Source of the DNA: Clostridiaceae bacterium | GTDB taxonomy: Bacteria > Bacillota > Clostridia > Oscillospirales > Acutalibacteraceae | Reading direction: 5' to 3' | Assembly (NCBI GenBank): GCA_904501675.1 | Contig: CAJGCL010000026.1 | Span: 1-19,316 of the forward strand | DNA length: 19,316 nt | Shown here: piece by piece, positions 7,821-14,933 of the stretch | Layout: each line of letters starts with the position of its first letter | How positions within the stretch are numbered: the stretch's first letter is position 1 | Made by a program: the position numbers and the translations under genes | The notes under the pieces: generated by a model | What the model was told of the DNA's origin: nothing | The model's input: the letters and a program-made list of their open reading frames with translations, nothing else | Database searches by the model: none

Positions 7821-8383
7821 TATTTTATCTTTGTTATTTTGTGTCCCTTAACAAGATATGCATTTTTGCTTATTTCAATAAGTGGTGTGTCATTAACAGA
7901 ATCTGTGTAAAAATTCTCAATCTCTGCATCAGGATATTCCTCGAAAAAGGCTTTCACCTTTGCTTCTCTTATGCAAAGTCGAGGAATTGACCCATCCTTC
8001 TCAATAATGCTCCCTATATACCTTTTTATTCCAAGTCTCTTGCAGATAATCTCCAAAGAAAATTCAGGTGAGCCTGATATTACAAGATCATCATCGCTTT
8101 GAACATCCTTATAAAAAGGCTTTATTTTATGCATATGAGTATCCCAGAAGATTTTCATATCTTCGTTTATCTGCTCATTGTTTTTATAAAACTCTCCAAC
8201 TGCCTCTCCGTATTTTGAAAGAGCTTGTTCTATAGTTACATTTCCCGCCTTGTATTTCATAAGAGCAAGAAAAACAGAAGGGATATATTTTAAAAGCGAT
8301 TTATCCTTTTTGCAATAAAACAAAAAGAAATCAATAACGCTTTCACCATCATAAATGGTGTTATCAAAATCGTATACATTCAT
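7820..8383 (-). CDS. HAD-superfamily phosphatase (phosphoserine phosphatase-like subclass)
   Basis: A 187-residue haloacid-dehalogenase-type hydrolase. Motif I is YDFDNT with Asp5 and Asp7 at the extreme N-terminus. Between motif I and motif II is a helical cap of about 80 residues (subclass I). Motif II is ISGSPEF (102-108), motif III is probably Lys142, and motif IV is TDSVNDTPL with Asp161 and Asp165. The cap placement and the SGSPE motif resemble the SerB/HAD-IB group that dephosphorylates small phosphorylated metabolites, but the substrate cannot be predicted. AGGTGA precedes the ATG and overlaps the stop of the upstream carboxypeptidase gene, 11 bases away. The two are therefore very likely cotranscribed. 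No signal peptide or membrane segment is seen, so the product should be cytoplasmic. Confidence 0.88.
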   Translation of the reverse strand: MNVYDFDNTIYDGESVIDFFLFYCKKDKSLLKYIPSVFLALMKYKAGNVTIEQALSKYGEAVGEFYKNNEQINEDMKIFWDTHMHKIKPFYKDVQSDDDLVISGSPEFSLEIICKRLGIKRYIGSIIEKDGSIPRLCIREAKVKAFFEEYPDAEIENFYTDSVNDTPLIEISKNAYLVKGHKITKIK

Positions 8384-8394
8384 TTATTTTTCAC

Positions 8395-9462
8395 CTATTT
8401 GTTATCTGAAGCGAGAGCCGCTGCTATTGCATAACAAGATTTATTATAATTCACAAACTTATTAAAATCAGCATAGTTTTCACTGGTACACGCTTCAATT
8501 ATATTTTCATTTTTTACAAGCTCTATGCAAAGCCCGGGTTTTGTATATGTATGCCTGAACCAGTTTTCAAATCCTCCGCCATAGCTTGTTGCCTTCTCGG
8601 TAGGGTCTGTCATATAAAAACCACCACTGTTTGCAATATCCTGTGCAAAGGCTTTATATATGCCGTTATAATTCTCGTTATATTGGTCTCCCCAGAAAAT
8701 GCAGTTACCCTTCACATGAATAGATAAAAGAAAATCAAAAGCATTCTCCTCACAGAGCTTCATAAGAGCTTGTGATTCTTTTTCACTTGCGCTTTTATAG
8801 CCTTTAAAGAAATAACCGTATGGTCTTGTTATGCCATTATCAATCTGGTCCCACGCAAGAGGAAAGTTTCTGTTAAGATCAACTCCGTTGTAATTTGCTT
8901 TATAGTCCTCAAGTTTATCAATATAAACATTCTTTTTAGGAGCAAGACGTGAGCGTACAATTTCAAGCCCGTCAGGGTTTACGCACGGCACTATATATAA
9001 TGTGTATTGGGAAAAGAGTTTGTTTAAATCAAAATCGCCATACATACCGTTGCCCTTTTCAATAGCATAGCAATAGTCCTCAATAACGCGCAGGAGATAC
9101 TTTGTTGTAAGGTGCTCACGAGCATGAATTGCACCAACAACAAGGGCCTTCTTTTCGCCGTTGCCCATTGTAAGCATAGGTATTGCTTTCCCTGCCTCAC
9201 TATAGCCTAAAGTAAATAACTTTAAAGTATCGCTATACTCTGAACGAAGCTTTGTTGTTACTTCGAGTAGAGAGGAATAGCTTTCGGGCTTTTTGATATC
9301 TATTATTGATTGAAAATCACTTACAACATTTTTAGTTTCTTCTTTATTATCTACATCAGGCAGTGTTGGTTTCTTAAGTGAAAAAACTATACCCAGAACT
9401 AAAACTACAGCCATTAAAACAGAAATAATTTTTACTTGTATACCGTATTTTTTCTCTTCCAC
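8395..9462 (-). CDS. Membrane-anchored M14 zinc carboxypeptidase
   Basis: A 355-residue metallopeptidase anchored by one N-terminal membrane segment (about 11-28); no lipobox Cys follows it, so it is a signal anchor or a plain signal peptide. M14 features: zinc ligands His113 and Glu116 in GAIHAREH, substrate-binding Arg198 in GVDLNRNF, third zinc ligand His249 in LLSIHVKG, and catalytic Glu314 in GLCIELV. Many extracellular Firmicute members act on peptidoglycan stem peptides (gamma-D-Glu-diamino acid endopeptidases), so a cell-wall or nutrient-peptide role is plausible but unproven. The start is GTG at 9460-9462, preceded by GGGAG at suitable spacing. A near-consensus sigma-A promoter lies just upstream, and the HAD phosphatase follows 11 bases downstream. 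Confidence 0.92.
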   Translation of the reverse strand: MEEKKYGIQVKIISVLMAVVLVLGIVFSLKKPTLPDVDNKEETKNVVSDFQSIIDIKKPESYSSLLEVTTKLRSEYSDTLKLFTLGYSEAGKAIPMLTMGNGEKKALVVGAIHAREHLTTKYLLRVIEDYCYAIEKGNGMYGDFDLNKLFSQYTLYIVPCVNPDGLEIVRSRLAPKKNVYIDKLEDYKANYNGVDLNRNFPLAWDQIDNGITRPYGYFFKGYKSASEKESQALMKLCEENAFDFLLSIHVKGNCIFWGDQYNENYNGIYKAFAQDIANSGGFYMTDPTEKATSYGGGFENWFRHTYTKPGLCIELVKNENIIEACTSENYADFNKFVNYNKSCYAIAAALASDNK

Positions 9463-9494
9463 AATTTTTCTCCCAGTAAAAATATTATGGACTA

Positions 9495-9523
9495 ATTTTA
9501 TAAGAAAAGTTTACCCATGTCAA
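9495..9523 (-). promoter_or_regulatory. Sigma-A-type promoter for the carboxypeptidase/HAD operon
   Basis: On the minus strand TTGACA (9523-9518), 17-base spacer, TAAAAT (9500-9495). The -35 box is perfect and the -10 box has one mismatch. Transcription would start near 9488, about 25 bases before the GTG start and its ribosome site. Confidence 0.75.
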
Positions 9524-9544
9524 CAAATGAAACAAATTGTTGCA

Positions 9545-9573
9545 ATAAAACTATTATGTACATGTCATACTGA
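9545..9573 (+). promoter_or_regulatory. Possible sigma-E (mother-cell) promoter for yabP
   Basis: ATA at 9545-9547, an 18-base gap, then CATACT from 9566, which resembles the loose B. subtilis sigma-E pattern (ATA, 16-18 bases, CATACAnT). yabP and yabQ are known sigma-E genes in B. subtilis, which supports the idea. The -35 side is weak, so this is tentative. Confidence 0.35.
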
Positions 9574-9614
9574 AGAATGTACTTAAATATAAATGTAATA
9601 CAGGAGGTGTTGTT

Positions 9615-9896
9615 TTGACAGATGATAAAAAAGGGACAGTATTCCCTCATAACTGTATTTTAGAGGACAGAAAAAATCTTTGTATTTCAGGTGTAAGTAA
9701 TGTTGGAAGCTTTGATGAAGATACTATTGTTGCCGTTACAAGCTGCGGTGAAATCACCGTGAAAGGACAAAATCTTCACATAACGAAGCTTTCTTTGGAA
9801 ATTGGTGAGCTTTGTATTGAAGGTAGCATCAACGCTCTGCAATATGCAGATGTAATAGAAAAAGGCGGTAGCTTTTTATCTAAGGTATTCCGCTGA
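9615..9896 (+). CDS. yabP: Sporulation protein YabP
   Basis: A 93-residue protein of the YabP/YqfC sporulation family. The family pattern is clear: HNCILEDRKNLCISGVSNV near the start, then FDEDTIVAVTSCGEITVKG, LHITKLSLEIGELCIEG, and the GGSFLSKVFR ending. The start is TTG at 9615, set by a strong GGAGGTG six bases upstream. In B. subtilis yabP is made in the mother cell under sigma-E and is cotranscribed with yabQ. The same gene order yabP-yabQ-divIC-yabR is kept here. Its stop overlaps the yabQ ATG by one base (TGATG), so translation is coupled. The molecular function is not known. Confidence 0.93.
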   Translation: MTDDKKGTVFPHNCILEDRKNLCISGVSNVGSFDEDTIVAVTSCGEITVKGQNLHITKLSLEIGELCIEGSINALQYADVIEKGGSFLSKVFR

Positions 9897-10468
9897 TGTA
9901 TAGCGTTCCTCAATCAGAGCAGCTTACTATTTTCGTTGCATCGTTAGGTTTAGGCTTTCTTCTTGGCATTATGTATGATGTTTTTCGCGCTATACGACTA
10001 TCATTAACAAAATCAAAAATTGCTGTTATAGTTTTCGACCTTTTATATTTTTCCTTTTTCGGTTTGTTTTCTTTTCTTTTTGTTCTTGCCCTTAATAAAG
10101 GTGAAATTCGCTTTTATATAATAGCAGGTGAATTTATAGGTGCTCTGTTTTATTACATATCCTTTGGCATTGCAGCAATTAAATTTACCGACCTTTGCGT
10201 TAAGGCTTTAAAAAGGTTTTATATGTTTATTTTCAAGGTGATTTCTGCCCCCTTCCGCCTTATAAAACGTGTTTTTTCCGGACTTTCAGAAAAACTAGCA
10301 AAGCTTTTTAAAAAAACTGAAAAAAACTCTGAAAAAACAAGGAAAAAACACTTGCCAAAAGCACGTATATATGTGTATAATTTATTTGGTATATTTTTGG
10401 CAAGTTTAAAGCCGAAAAAGAAAGGTGGCGCAAGAAATGGCAAAGAAAAAAAGCAAGAAAAAGCTTAA
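9896..10468 (+). CDS. yabQ: Sporulation membrane protein YabQ
   Basis: A 190-residue integral membrane protein of the YabQ family, which B. subtilis needs for spore cortex formation. The N-terminal half carries several hydrophobic segments (roughly residues 8-28, 42-65 and 72-95), with GIMYDVFRAIRL between the first two as the recognisable family segment. The C-terminal part (from about residue 100) is basic and Lys-rich and should lie in the cytoplasm. The ATG at 9896 shares a base with the yabP stop. The 3' end overlaps the start of divIC by 32 bases, so the tail codons, rich in Lys, Glu and Gly, also code for the first residues of the next protein in another frame. Confidence 0.9.
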   Translation: MYSVPQSEQLTIFVASLGLGFLLGIMYDVFRAIRLSLTKSKIAVIVFDLLYFSFFGLFSFLFVLALNKGEIRFYIIAGEFIGALFYYISFGIAAIKFTDLCVKALKRFYMFIFKVISAPFRLIKRVFSGLSEKLAKLFKKTEKNSEKTRKKHLPKARIYVYNLFGIFLASLKPKKKGGARNGKEKKQEKA

Positions 10469-10739
10469 TAATACAAGCATTATTGCTATAATAATCTGCT
10501 CCTGTATTTTGTTGTACCTTGTGGTTTCAATTGTGAAAACACAAATTAACATCAACAAAAAGGAAGCCGAGCTTGCTGCCCTTCAAAGCACCTACAAAAG
10601 CCAGCTTGCAGAAAACGAAGCTTTAGAGGATGCAGTTTCCAAGGGAGACGAGGCAGAGCTTTATGAAGAATATGCTAGAAAAAAGGGCTACGTAATGCCC
10701 GATGAACGCGTTTATGTGGATATAACACCGGGCGTTTAA
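10437..10739 (+). CDS. divIC: Septum formation protein DivIC/FtsB
   Basis: A small bitopic division protein of 100 residues: a very basic cytoplasmic N-terminus (MAKKKSKKKL), one membrane segment (about 13-33), an external coiled coil (about 35-66), and a C-terminal segment with YARKKGYVMPDERVYVDI, typical of DivIC/FtsB. It acts with FtsL and DivIB/FtsQ in the divisome. I chose ATG 10437 because AAGGTGG (10422-10428) is properly spaced; the in-frame GTG at 10425 lies inside that ribosome site. The gene overlaps yabQ by 32 bases, as expected for the conserved yabPQ-divIC-yabR cluster. The overlap would let division and sporulation genes share a transcript. Confidence 0.92.
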   Translation: MAKKKSKKKLNNTSIIAIIICSCILLYLVVSIVKTQININKKEAELAALQSTYKSQLAENEALEDAVSKGDEAELYEEYARKKGYVMPDERVYVDITPGV

Positions 10740-10762
10740 AAAATATTTGTTAGAGGTAAAAT

Positions 10763-11224
10763 ATGGCAGTAGAAATCGGCGCAATTCTTGAAGGAAAAGT
10801 TACAGGTATTACAAATTTCGGAGCTTTCGTTGAGCTTCCCGACAAATCAACGGGTATGGTACATATTTCTGAAGTTTCATCAACCTTTATTAAGGATATT
10901 CACGAGAAACTTTCTGAAGGCGATACAGTAAACGTTAAAGTTCTTGAAATTAACGAAAAAGGGAAAATTGCTCTTTCTATTAAAAAGGCGTTTCCTGAGG
11001 AAGAAGAACAGAAGCCGAAAAGGCCTGCAAACGATAGACCTCGCCGTTCACAGCCGCAGGTTTGGACAGGTGCGCAGAAAAACGAGCCTGAAAATATGTC
11101 TTTTGAGGATATGCTTGCAAAATTCAAAACAGTCAGCGACGAAAAAATGAGCGACCTAAAAAAGAACAATGTGGCAAAGCGCGGAGCATCAACTCCTCGC
11201 CGCGGCGGCAACCAGAGAGGCTAA
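10763..11224 (+). CDS. yabR: S1-domain RNA-binding protein YabR
   Basis: A 153-residue protein with a single S1 RNA-binding domain at 1-75: GAILEGKVTGITNFGAFVEL, GMVHISEVS, GDTVNVKVLEIN and KIALSIKKA. A charged, probably disordered tail, rich in Arg, Pro and Gly toward its end, follows. It is related to polynucleotide phosphorylase-type S1 domains and to the B. subtilis general stress protein family (YabR/YugI). AGAGGT precedes the ATG. Position directly after divIC matches B. subtilis. The precise RNA target is unknown. A 9-bp stem-loop follows 10 bases after the stop. Confidence 0.9.
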   Translation: MAVEIGAILEGKVTGITNFGAFVELPDKSTGMVHISEVSSTFIKDIHEKLSEGDTVNVKVLEINEKGKIALSIKKAFPEEEEQKPKRPANDRPRRSQPQVWTGAQKNEPENMSFEDMLAKFKTVSDEKMSDLKKNNVAKRGASTPRRGGNQRG

Positions 11225-11234
11225 AAAACAATTC

Positions 11235-11256
11235 AACCGTGCCCTTCGGCACGGTT
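11235..11256. other. Stem-loop between yabR and the fumarase gene
   Basis: Perfect 9-bp stem (11235-11243 with 11248-11256) and a CTTC loop. The following plus-strand sequence is only moderately T-rich (ATACTATTTAC), so it is a weak terminator at best and may let yabR transcripts read into the next gene, whose ribosome site GGGGA lies about 12 bases after the stem. A processing or attenuation element is equally possible. Confidence 0.5.
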
Positions 11257-11279
11257 ATACTATTTACGGGGATGTTATT

Positions 11280-12122
11280 ATGAGAGAGATAAATGTATCT
11301 GAAATTGAAAACGCAGTTGCAGAGCTTTTCCTTGACGCTAACCTTTATCTGCCTTCTTCGCTTGCAGATAAAATTTCTCAATCTCAGAAAGAAGAAACAA
11401 ACCCGATTGCAAAAAGCATTTTTTGCGATATGTGCAAAAATCTTGACGCTTCAAAAGATCTTAATATCCCAATTTGTCAGGATACGGGAATGGCAATTCT
11501 TTTTTGCGAGCTAGGTCAGGATGTTCATATAACAGGCGGAGATTTTACCGAGGCTGTAAACAACGGTGTTAAAAAAGCCTATCTTGATGGCAAGCTCCGT
11601 TGCTCAATTGTTAAAGACCCTATAAGAAGAGGCAATACCAACGATAATACTCCTGCTCTTATTCACCTCAACTTAGTACCGGGTGATAAAATAAAACTCA
11701 CCGCCGCACCAAAAGGCTTTGGCAGTGAGAATATGAGCAGAATTAAAATGTTTACTCCGTCTGCTACAGTTGACGATATCATAGATTTTGTTACTGAAAC
11801 TGTTAAAGTTGCAGATTCTAATCCTTGCCCACCTGTTATTTTAGGCGTTGGTATAGGAAGTGATTTTGAAGGCGTTGCTCTTCTTTCCAAAAAAGCTCTT
11901 TGCAGAGATATTTCAATCAGAAACGATGATGAATTTTACAGAGATTTAGAAGAAAGAATGCTTAACAAAATCAACCAGTTGAATATAGGTTGCCAGGGCT
12001 TTGGCGGAGATATTACCGCATTAGCTGTTAATATTGAAACGGCGCCTACCCATATTGCAGGTCTTCCTGTTGCAGTTAACGTAGGTTGCCATGTAACAAG
12101 GCATAAGGAAATTACTCTTTGA
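11280..12122 (+). CDS. Fumarate hydratase / L-tartrate dehydratase, alpha subunit
   Basis: Iron-sulfur class I hydro-lyase, N-terminal (alpha) subunit, 280 residues. Visible marks are ICQDTGMAI, GSENMSRIKMFTPSA, DSNPCPPVILGVGIGSDFE, NIGCQGFGGDITALAVNIE and HIAGLPVAVNVGCHVTRHK; the Cys in the first, third and last are the expected 4Fe-4S ligands. The ATG at 11280 follows GGGGA. A longer frame open from 11169 is just read-through across yabR. The enzyme would need a beta subunit, normally encoded next door, but the neighbouring gene here is spoIIR on the other strand, overlapping tail to tail by 11 bases. Fumarase versus tartrate dehydratase cannot be decided from this subunit. Confidence 0.92.
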   Translation: MREINVSEIENAVAELFLDANLYLPSSLADKISQSQKEETNPIAKSIFCDMCKNLDASKDLNIPICQDTGMAILFCELGQDVHITGGDFTEAVNNGVKKAYLDGKLRCSIVKDPIRRGNTNDNTPALIHLNLVPGDKIKLTAAPKGFGSENMSRIKMFTPSATVDDIIDFVTETVKVADSNPCPPVILGVGIGSDFEGVALLSKKALCRDISIRNDDEFYRDLEERMLNKINQLNIGCQGFGGDITALAVNIETAPTHIAGLPVAVNVGCHVTRHKEITL

Positions 12123-12759
12123 TTTTCTGCATAAGCTCCTCATACAATTCAAGAAGCTTGAATTTAACTACATACTTTTCTCCGCTGTTTATTATTTTCA
12201 CTCCTTCAGGTGAAAGATAATCGGCGGTTTTTTCACTATCAGTTTTCACATCGTCTGCTGCAGGTACGCAAAGCGGAGGAAACATTACGCACCACCAGTT
12301 TCTACCCTCTCCACTACCTAAAACAACTTTCAGTGATAAATACTCTCCTGCAGGAAAAGTCAGATTACCATATTCTCGTGTTTCATAGCTTTCTTTTTGA
12401 AGAGATATTTGAGCATTATAATAATACCCGTTTTCTCTTAATGTTTTTAAAACAACGCCTAAAAGCTCTTCTTTATTTTCTTCAAAATAAATGTGTGCAT
12501 TATCTGCGTTAACCTTTTCTGAAAGTATATCTGAATTCGTTTCCAAAAGTGCATCGCGAACCTTTATTTTTATTTGTTGGTCTTCTTCACTATTACTGTT
12601 TGCTAATATATGAAGCCTTACAACATCTTCCCTGACACCTGCGCAAGCGGAAGCAAAAAACACGCACGAGAAGGATGTATATATACTTATAAATATTGCA
12701 ACAACAGCTAAAAATAATTTATCTCTCTTTATATTAATATCCTTGTTTTTAAAATTCAT
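12112..12759 (-). CDS. spoIIR: Stage II sporulation protein R
   Basis: Forespore-made secreted signal that activates the SpoIIGA protease, which in turn processes pro-sigma-E in the mother cell. The 215 residues carry an N-terminal hydrophobic export segment (about 14-40), the family signature RLHILANSNSEEDQQIKIKV (48-67), and GRNWWCVMFPPLC (152-164). The ATG at 12759 is reached through a stretch in which a terminator-like hairpin ends in TTTTTT only nine bases away, so the candidate ribosome site (GAAGGGCGG) lies inside the hairpin. The 3' end overlaps the convergent fumarase gene by 11 bases. I could not find a convincing sigma-F promoter by eye. Confidence 0.93.
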   Translation of the reverse strand: MNFKNKDINIKRDKLFLAVVAIFISIYTSFSCVFFASACAGVREDVVRLHILANSNSEEDQQIKIKVRDALLETNSDILSEKVNADNAHIYFEENKEELLGVVLKTLRENGYYYNAQISLQKESYETREYGNLTFPAGEYLSLKVVLGSGEGRNWWCVMFPPLCVPAADDVKTDSEKTADYLSPEGVKIINSGEKYVVKFKLLELYEELMQKIKE

Positions 12760-12762
12760 AAT

Positions 12763-12804
12763 AAAAAACCGCCCTTCATTCAGTTGAATTCTTGGACGGT
12801 TTTT
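12763..12804 (-). terminator. Hairpin after ispE, directly before spoIIR
   Basis: Outer arms 12764-12774 and 12794-12804 pair (eight pairs, one C-A mismatch, two more pairs). A second small stem can form inside (12778-12782 with 12785-12789). Read on the minus strand it ends in GGGCGG followed by TTTTTT, a good intrinsic terminator for ispE. The spoIIR ATG begins three bases after the T run, so the right arm also holds the likely spoIIR ribosome site. Confidence 0.75.
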
Positions 12805-12819
12805 ATATTTTATTCAGTT

Positions 12820-13692
12820 TTATTCTTCAATTATTTCAACACCTTGTTTTTCTGGTTGACAAAGATAAACCTTATCAAAGATTTTTGAAAGCTCCTGAAC
12901 AGCTATTTCTGCATTTTCTTTTTCTTCAAAAACACCATAAATTGCCGAGCCAGAGCCTGTCATACAGGATGCTATTGCACCATTTGTGTTGCAGATATCC
13001 TTTACATCTACTCTGCCTGCAATTTCGAAAGCCTGCTCAAAAACATTTGCGCAAAGCTTTAAGCCATTCTCGAAATCTCCGTCCGCAAAACACTCAAGCA
13101 TCTCTTGATTTTTAGGGTGTTTCATATTTTCCAAGGAATCAACTGCATCATAAGCCTCTTTTGTAGACACACTGCTTTGGGGCTTAACTATTACTATATG
13201 ATAGCCTTCCATATCGTTAAGCGGAGCAACAATTGCGCCTGTATCTAGACAAAGAGCTGTGCCACCGACAATACAGAAAGGAATATCTGCGCCAACCTTA
13301 ACACCGATTCTGCAAAGCACTTTTTCGTGATAATCAGTTCCGAACAATTTATTCAGTGCCACAAGAACCGCTGCACCATCTGCACTGCCACCACCCATAC
13401 CGGCACCAAAAGGTGTACGCTTTTCTATATGGATATGCACACCCTTGTTTTCAGTAATACCAGCATATCGAAAGAAATTATCTGCGCATTTATATACTAT
13501 ATTAGATTTATCTGTAGGAACACCCTCAACGTCGCAGGAAACTGTTATTTCCTCGCTATCTGTTTTTTCAACAGTGATAACATCGCCAAGGTTTATAGAC
13601 TGCATTATTGTAAAAAGACTGTGGTAACCATTTTTCTTTATGCCTGTTATATCAAGAAGAAGATTTATTTTCGCATTTGCTTTCAGCTTCAT
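12820..13692 (-). CDS. ispE: 4-diphosphocytidyl-2-C-methyl-D-erythritol kinase
   Basis: GHMP-family kinase of the MEP isoprenoid pathway. It phosphorylates the 2-hydroxyl of CDP-methylerythritol with ATP. The 290 residues match the family's length. Lys8 in ANAKINLLLDI and Asp136 in GADIPFC are the expected active-site residues, and the ATP-binding loop is TPFGAGMGGGSADGAA (93-108). A third GHMP motif, MTGSGSAIYGVF, lies near the C-terminus. The ribosome site GAGGTGA sits four bases before the ATG. A terminator-like hairpin follows 16 bases after the stop and precedes spoIIR. The gene shows that this organism makes isoprenoids by the MEP route. Confidence 0.96.
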   Translation of the reverse strand: MKLKANAKINLLLDITGIKKNGYHSLFTIMQSINLGDVITVEKTDSEEITVSCDVEGVPTDKSNIVYKCADNFFRYAGITENKGVHIHIEKRTPFGAGMGGGSADGAAVLVALNKLFGTDYHEKVLCRIGVKVGADIPFCIVGGTALCLDTGAIVAPLNDMEGYHIVIVKPQSSVSTKEAYDAVDSLENMKHPKNQEMLECFADGDFENGLKLCANVFEQAFEIAGRVDVKDICNTNGAIASCMTGSGSAIYGVFEEKENAEIAVQELSKIFDKVYLCQPEKQGVEIIEE

Positions 13693-13831
13693 AAAATCAC
13701 CTCATACTATTATAATATATCATATCAGGTCAGAAAATAAAAGATTATTCTATATTTTTAATTAAACCCTATTTTTTTATTTTATTTTATGTTATTATGC
13801 TTGTGATATTATTTTAAAAGGTTGGTTTAAT

Positions 13832-14647
13832 ATGAACGACATAAAAATCATAGACTTACATACTCATACAGATAGCTCTCAGGACGGCAATCACCCTGTT
13901 GATTTAATGGCTCAGACAGCTTACGAAAACGGCATACAAACAGTTGCTTTTACAGACCATTGTGAGGTGGATGTTCTTTTCTCTGCAGGTTTTGATAAAC
14001 GTGCCGAAAGAAGCTATAAAGAAGTTTCAAGAGCTAAAAAAGATTTCGAAGGTAAAATTGAAATTCTTCGCGGAATTGAGCTCGCTCAGCCTCACTATGA
14101 AGTTGAGCTTGCAGAAGAACTTATTACAAAAAACAATTATGATGTTGTTATCGGCTCTATCCACAATTTGAGAGGTAAACCTGATTTTTACGATTTCCCC
14201 AACTTCGATGGCATGGATATTACCGCTCTTATGAACGAGTATTTTGATGAGCTTCTCAATATGCTTCAGTGGGGCAAATTCGATATTCTCGCTCACATCA
14301 CATATCCTTTCAGATATATTTTCAACCACTGCGGATATGTTGAGGATATAAACAAATATGCAAAAAAGGTTGATGAGATTCTCCGCCTTTGCGCAGAAAA
14401 GGATAAAGCATTAGAGATAAATATGGGCGGTCTTAAATACCCTATCAACCTCCCTTCTCCTAATATTGATACTATAAAAAGATATAAAGAATTAGGCGGT
14501 AAATTAGTAAGCGTAGGTTCCGATTCTCACTACGCTGAAAGAATCGGTTTTGGTATCCCGATGGCCTATGAAATTGCTCGCGAAGCAGGCTTTGATTTTG
14601 TTGTTAAATTCAATGAAAGAAAGATTTCTGAGCATCCGATTAAGTGA
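13832..14647 (+). CDS. PHP-domain phosphatase, histidinol-phosphatase (HisJ/HisK) family
   Basis: A 271-residue metal-dependent phosphoesterase of the PHP family. Metal ligands are visible as HTH (His10, His12), TDHCE (Asp42, His43), IGSIHNLRG, the His of LAHITYPFR, and SVGSDSHYAE near the C-terminus. Length and motif order match HisK-type histidinol phosphatases, which act in the last steps of histidine synthesis, but no other his gene lies nearby, so the substrate remains open. It has its own intergenic start region: T-rich sequence with several TATTAT-like boxes, but no clear -35. The ribosome site (AAAAGGTTGG) is modest. No terminator is obvious after the stop. Confidence 0.88.
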   Translation: MNDIKIIDLHTHTDSSQDGNHPVDLMAQTAYENGIQTVAFTDHCEVDVLFSAGFDKRAERSYKEVSRAKKDFEGKIEILRGIELAQPHYEVELAEELITKNNYDVVIGSIHNLRGKPDFYDFPNFDGMDITALMNEYFDELLNMLQWGKFDILAHITYPFRYIFNHCGYVEDINKYAKKVDEILRLCAEKDKALEINMGGLKYPINLPSPNIDTIKRYKELGGKLVSVGSDSHYAERIGFGIPMAYEIAREAGFDFVVKFNERKISEHPIK

Positions 14648-14742
14648 TTAATTTATGTATAAATACATATTTTTAAAGTTTTTTACGAAAATATACATTG
14701 CCATAAAATGGAAAATGAATAAAAATTTGTAAAGCAATAAGC

Positions 14743-14771
14743 TTGTCAATGTTCAAAAACCTGTCTAAAAT
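14743..14771 (+). promoter_or_regulatory. Sigma-A-type promoter for the RluA-family gene
   Basis: TTGTCA (14743-14748), a spacer of exactly 17 bases, and TAAAAT (14766-14771), one mismatch to consensus in each box. A start near 14778 would give a leader of about 155 bases before the ATG at 14934, containing both inverted repeats listed next. The rest of the 286-base gap after the PHP gene is AT-rich with nothing else recognisable. Confidence 0.6.
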
Positions 14772-14822
14772 GTTTATAACTTTTGATTTTTGACTTTCTC
14801 AAATTCCAAAAACGCAATATTT

Positions 14823-14843
14823 TGTAAAGTAACTGACTTTACA
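14823..14843. other. Inverted repeat TGTAAAGT/ACTTTACA in the leader
   Basis: Perfect 8-bp inverted repeat (14823-14830 and 14836-14843) with a 5-base spacer. It could be a regulator binding site or a small RNA hairpin in the leader; it lies downstream of the predicted promoter. Confidence 0.55.
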
Positions 14844-14874
14844 TCTACATTTTTATAAACAATCGTCATTTTTC

Positions 14875-14908
14875 GACCGTTGTATATGCAAATGTATATA
14901 CAATGGTC
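14875..14908. other. Long inverted repeat just upstream of the RluA-family gene
   Basis: Arms 14875-14887 and 14896-14908 pair over 13 positions (12 Watson-Crick, one G-T), with an 8-base loop. The repeat ends 9 bases before the ribosome site AAAGGAG (14918-14924). Only AATTTT follows, so it is a weak terminator; a leader hairpin or operator is as likely. Confidence 0.6.
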
Positions 14909-14933
14909 AATTTTGTGAAAGGAGTCTGTGGTT

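Noticed and set aside
11235..11256. Strong terminator after yabR
   Set aside because: The stem is good but no clear T run follows on the plus strand, so it is listed only as a stem-loop.
11133..11381. Minus-strand open frame across the end of yabR and start of the fumarase gene
   Set aside because: It is antisense to two well-supported genes, has no ribosome site, and its predicted product resembles no family.
12210..12512. Plus-strand open frame opposite spoIIR
   Set aside because: SpoIIR motifs on the other strand are clear; this frame has no family features and no ribosome site.
13700..13725. TATAAT-like box before ispE on the minus strand
   Set aside because: It lies so close to the ribosome site that a transcript from it would start within that site, and no -35 box is properly spaced.
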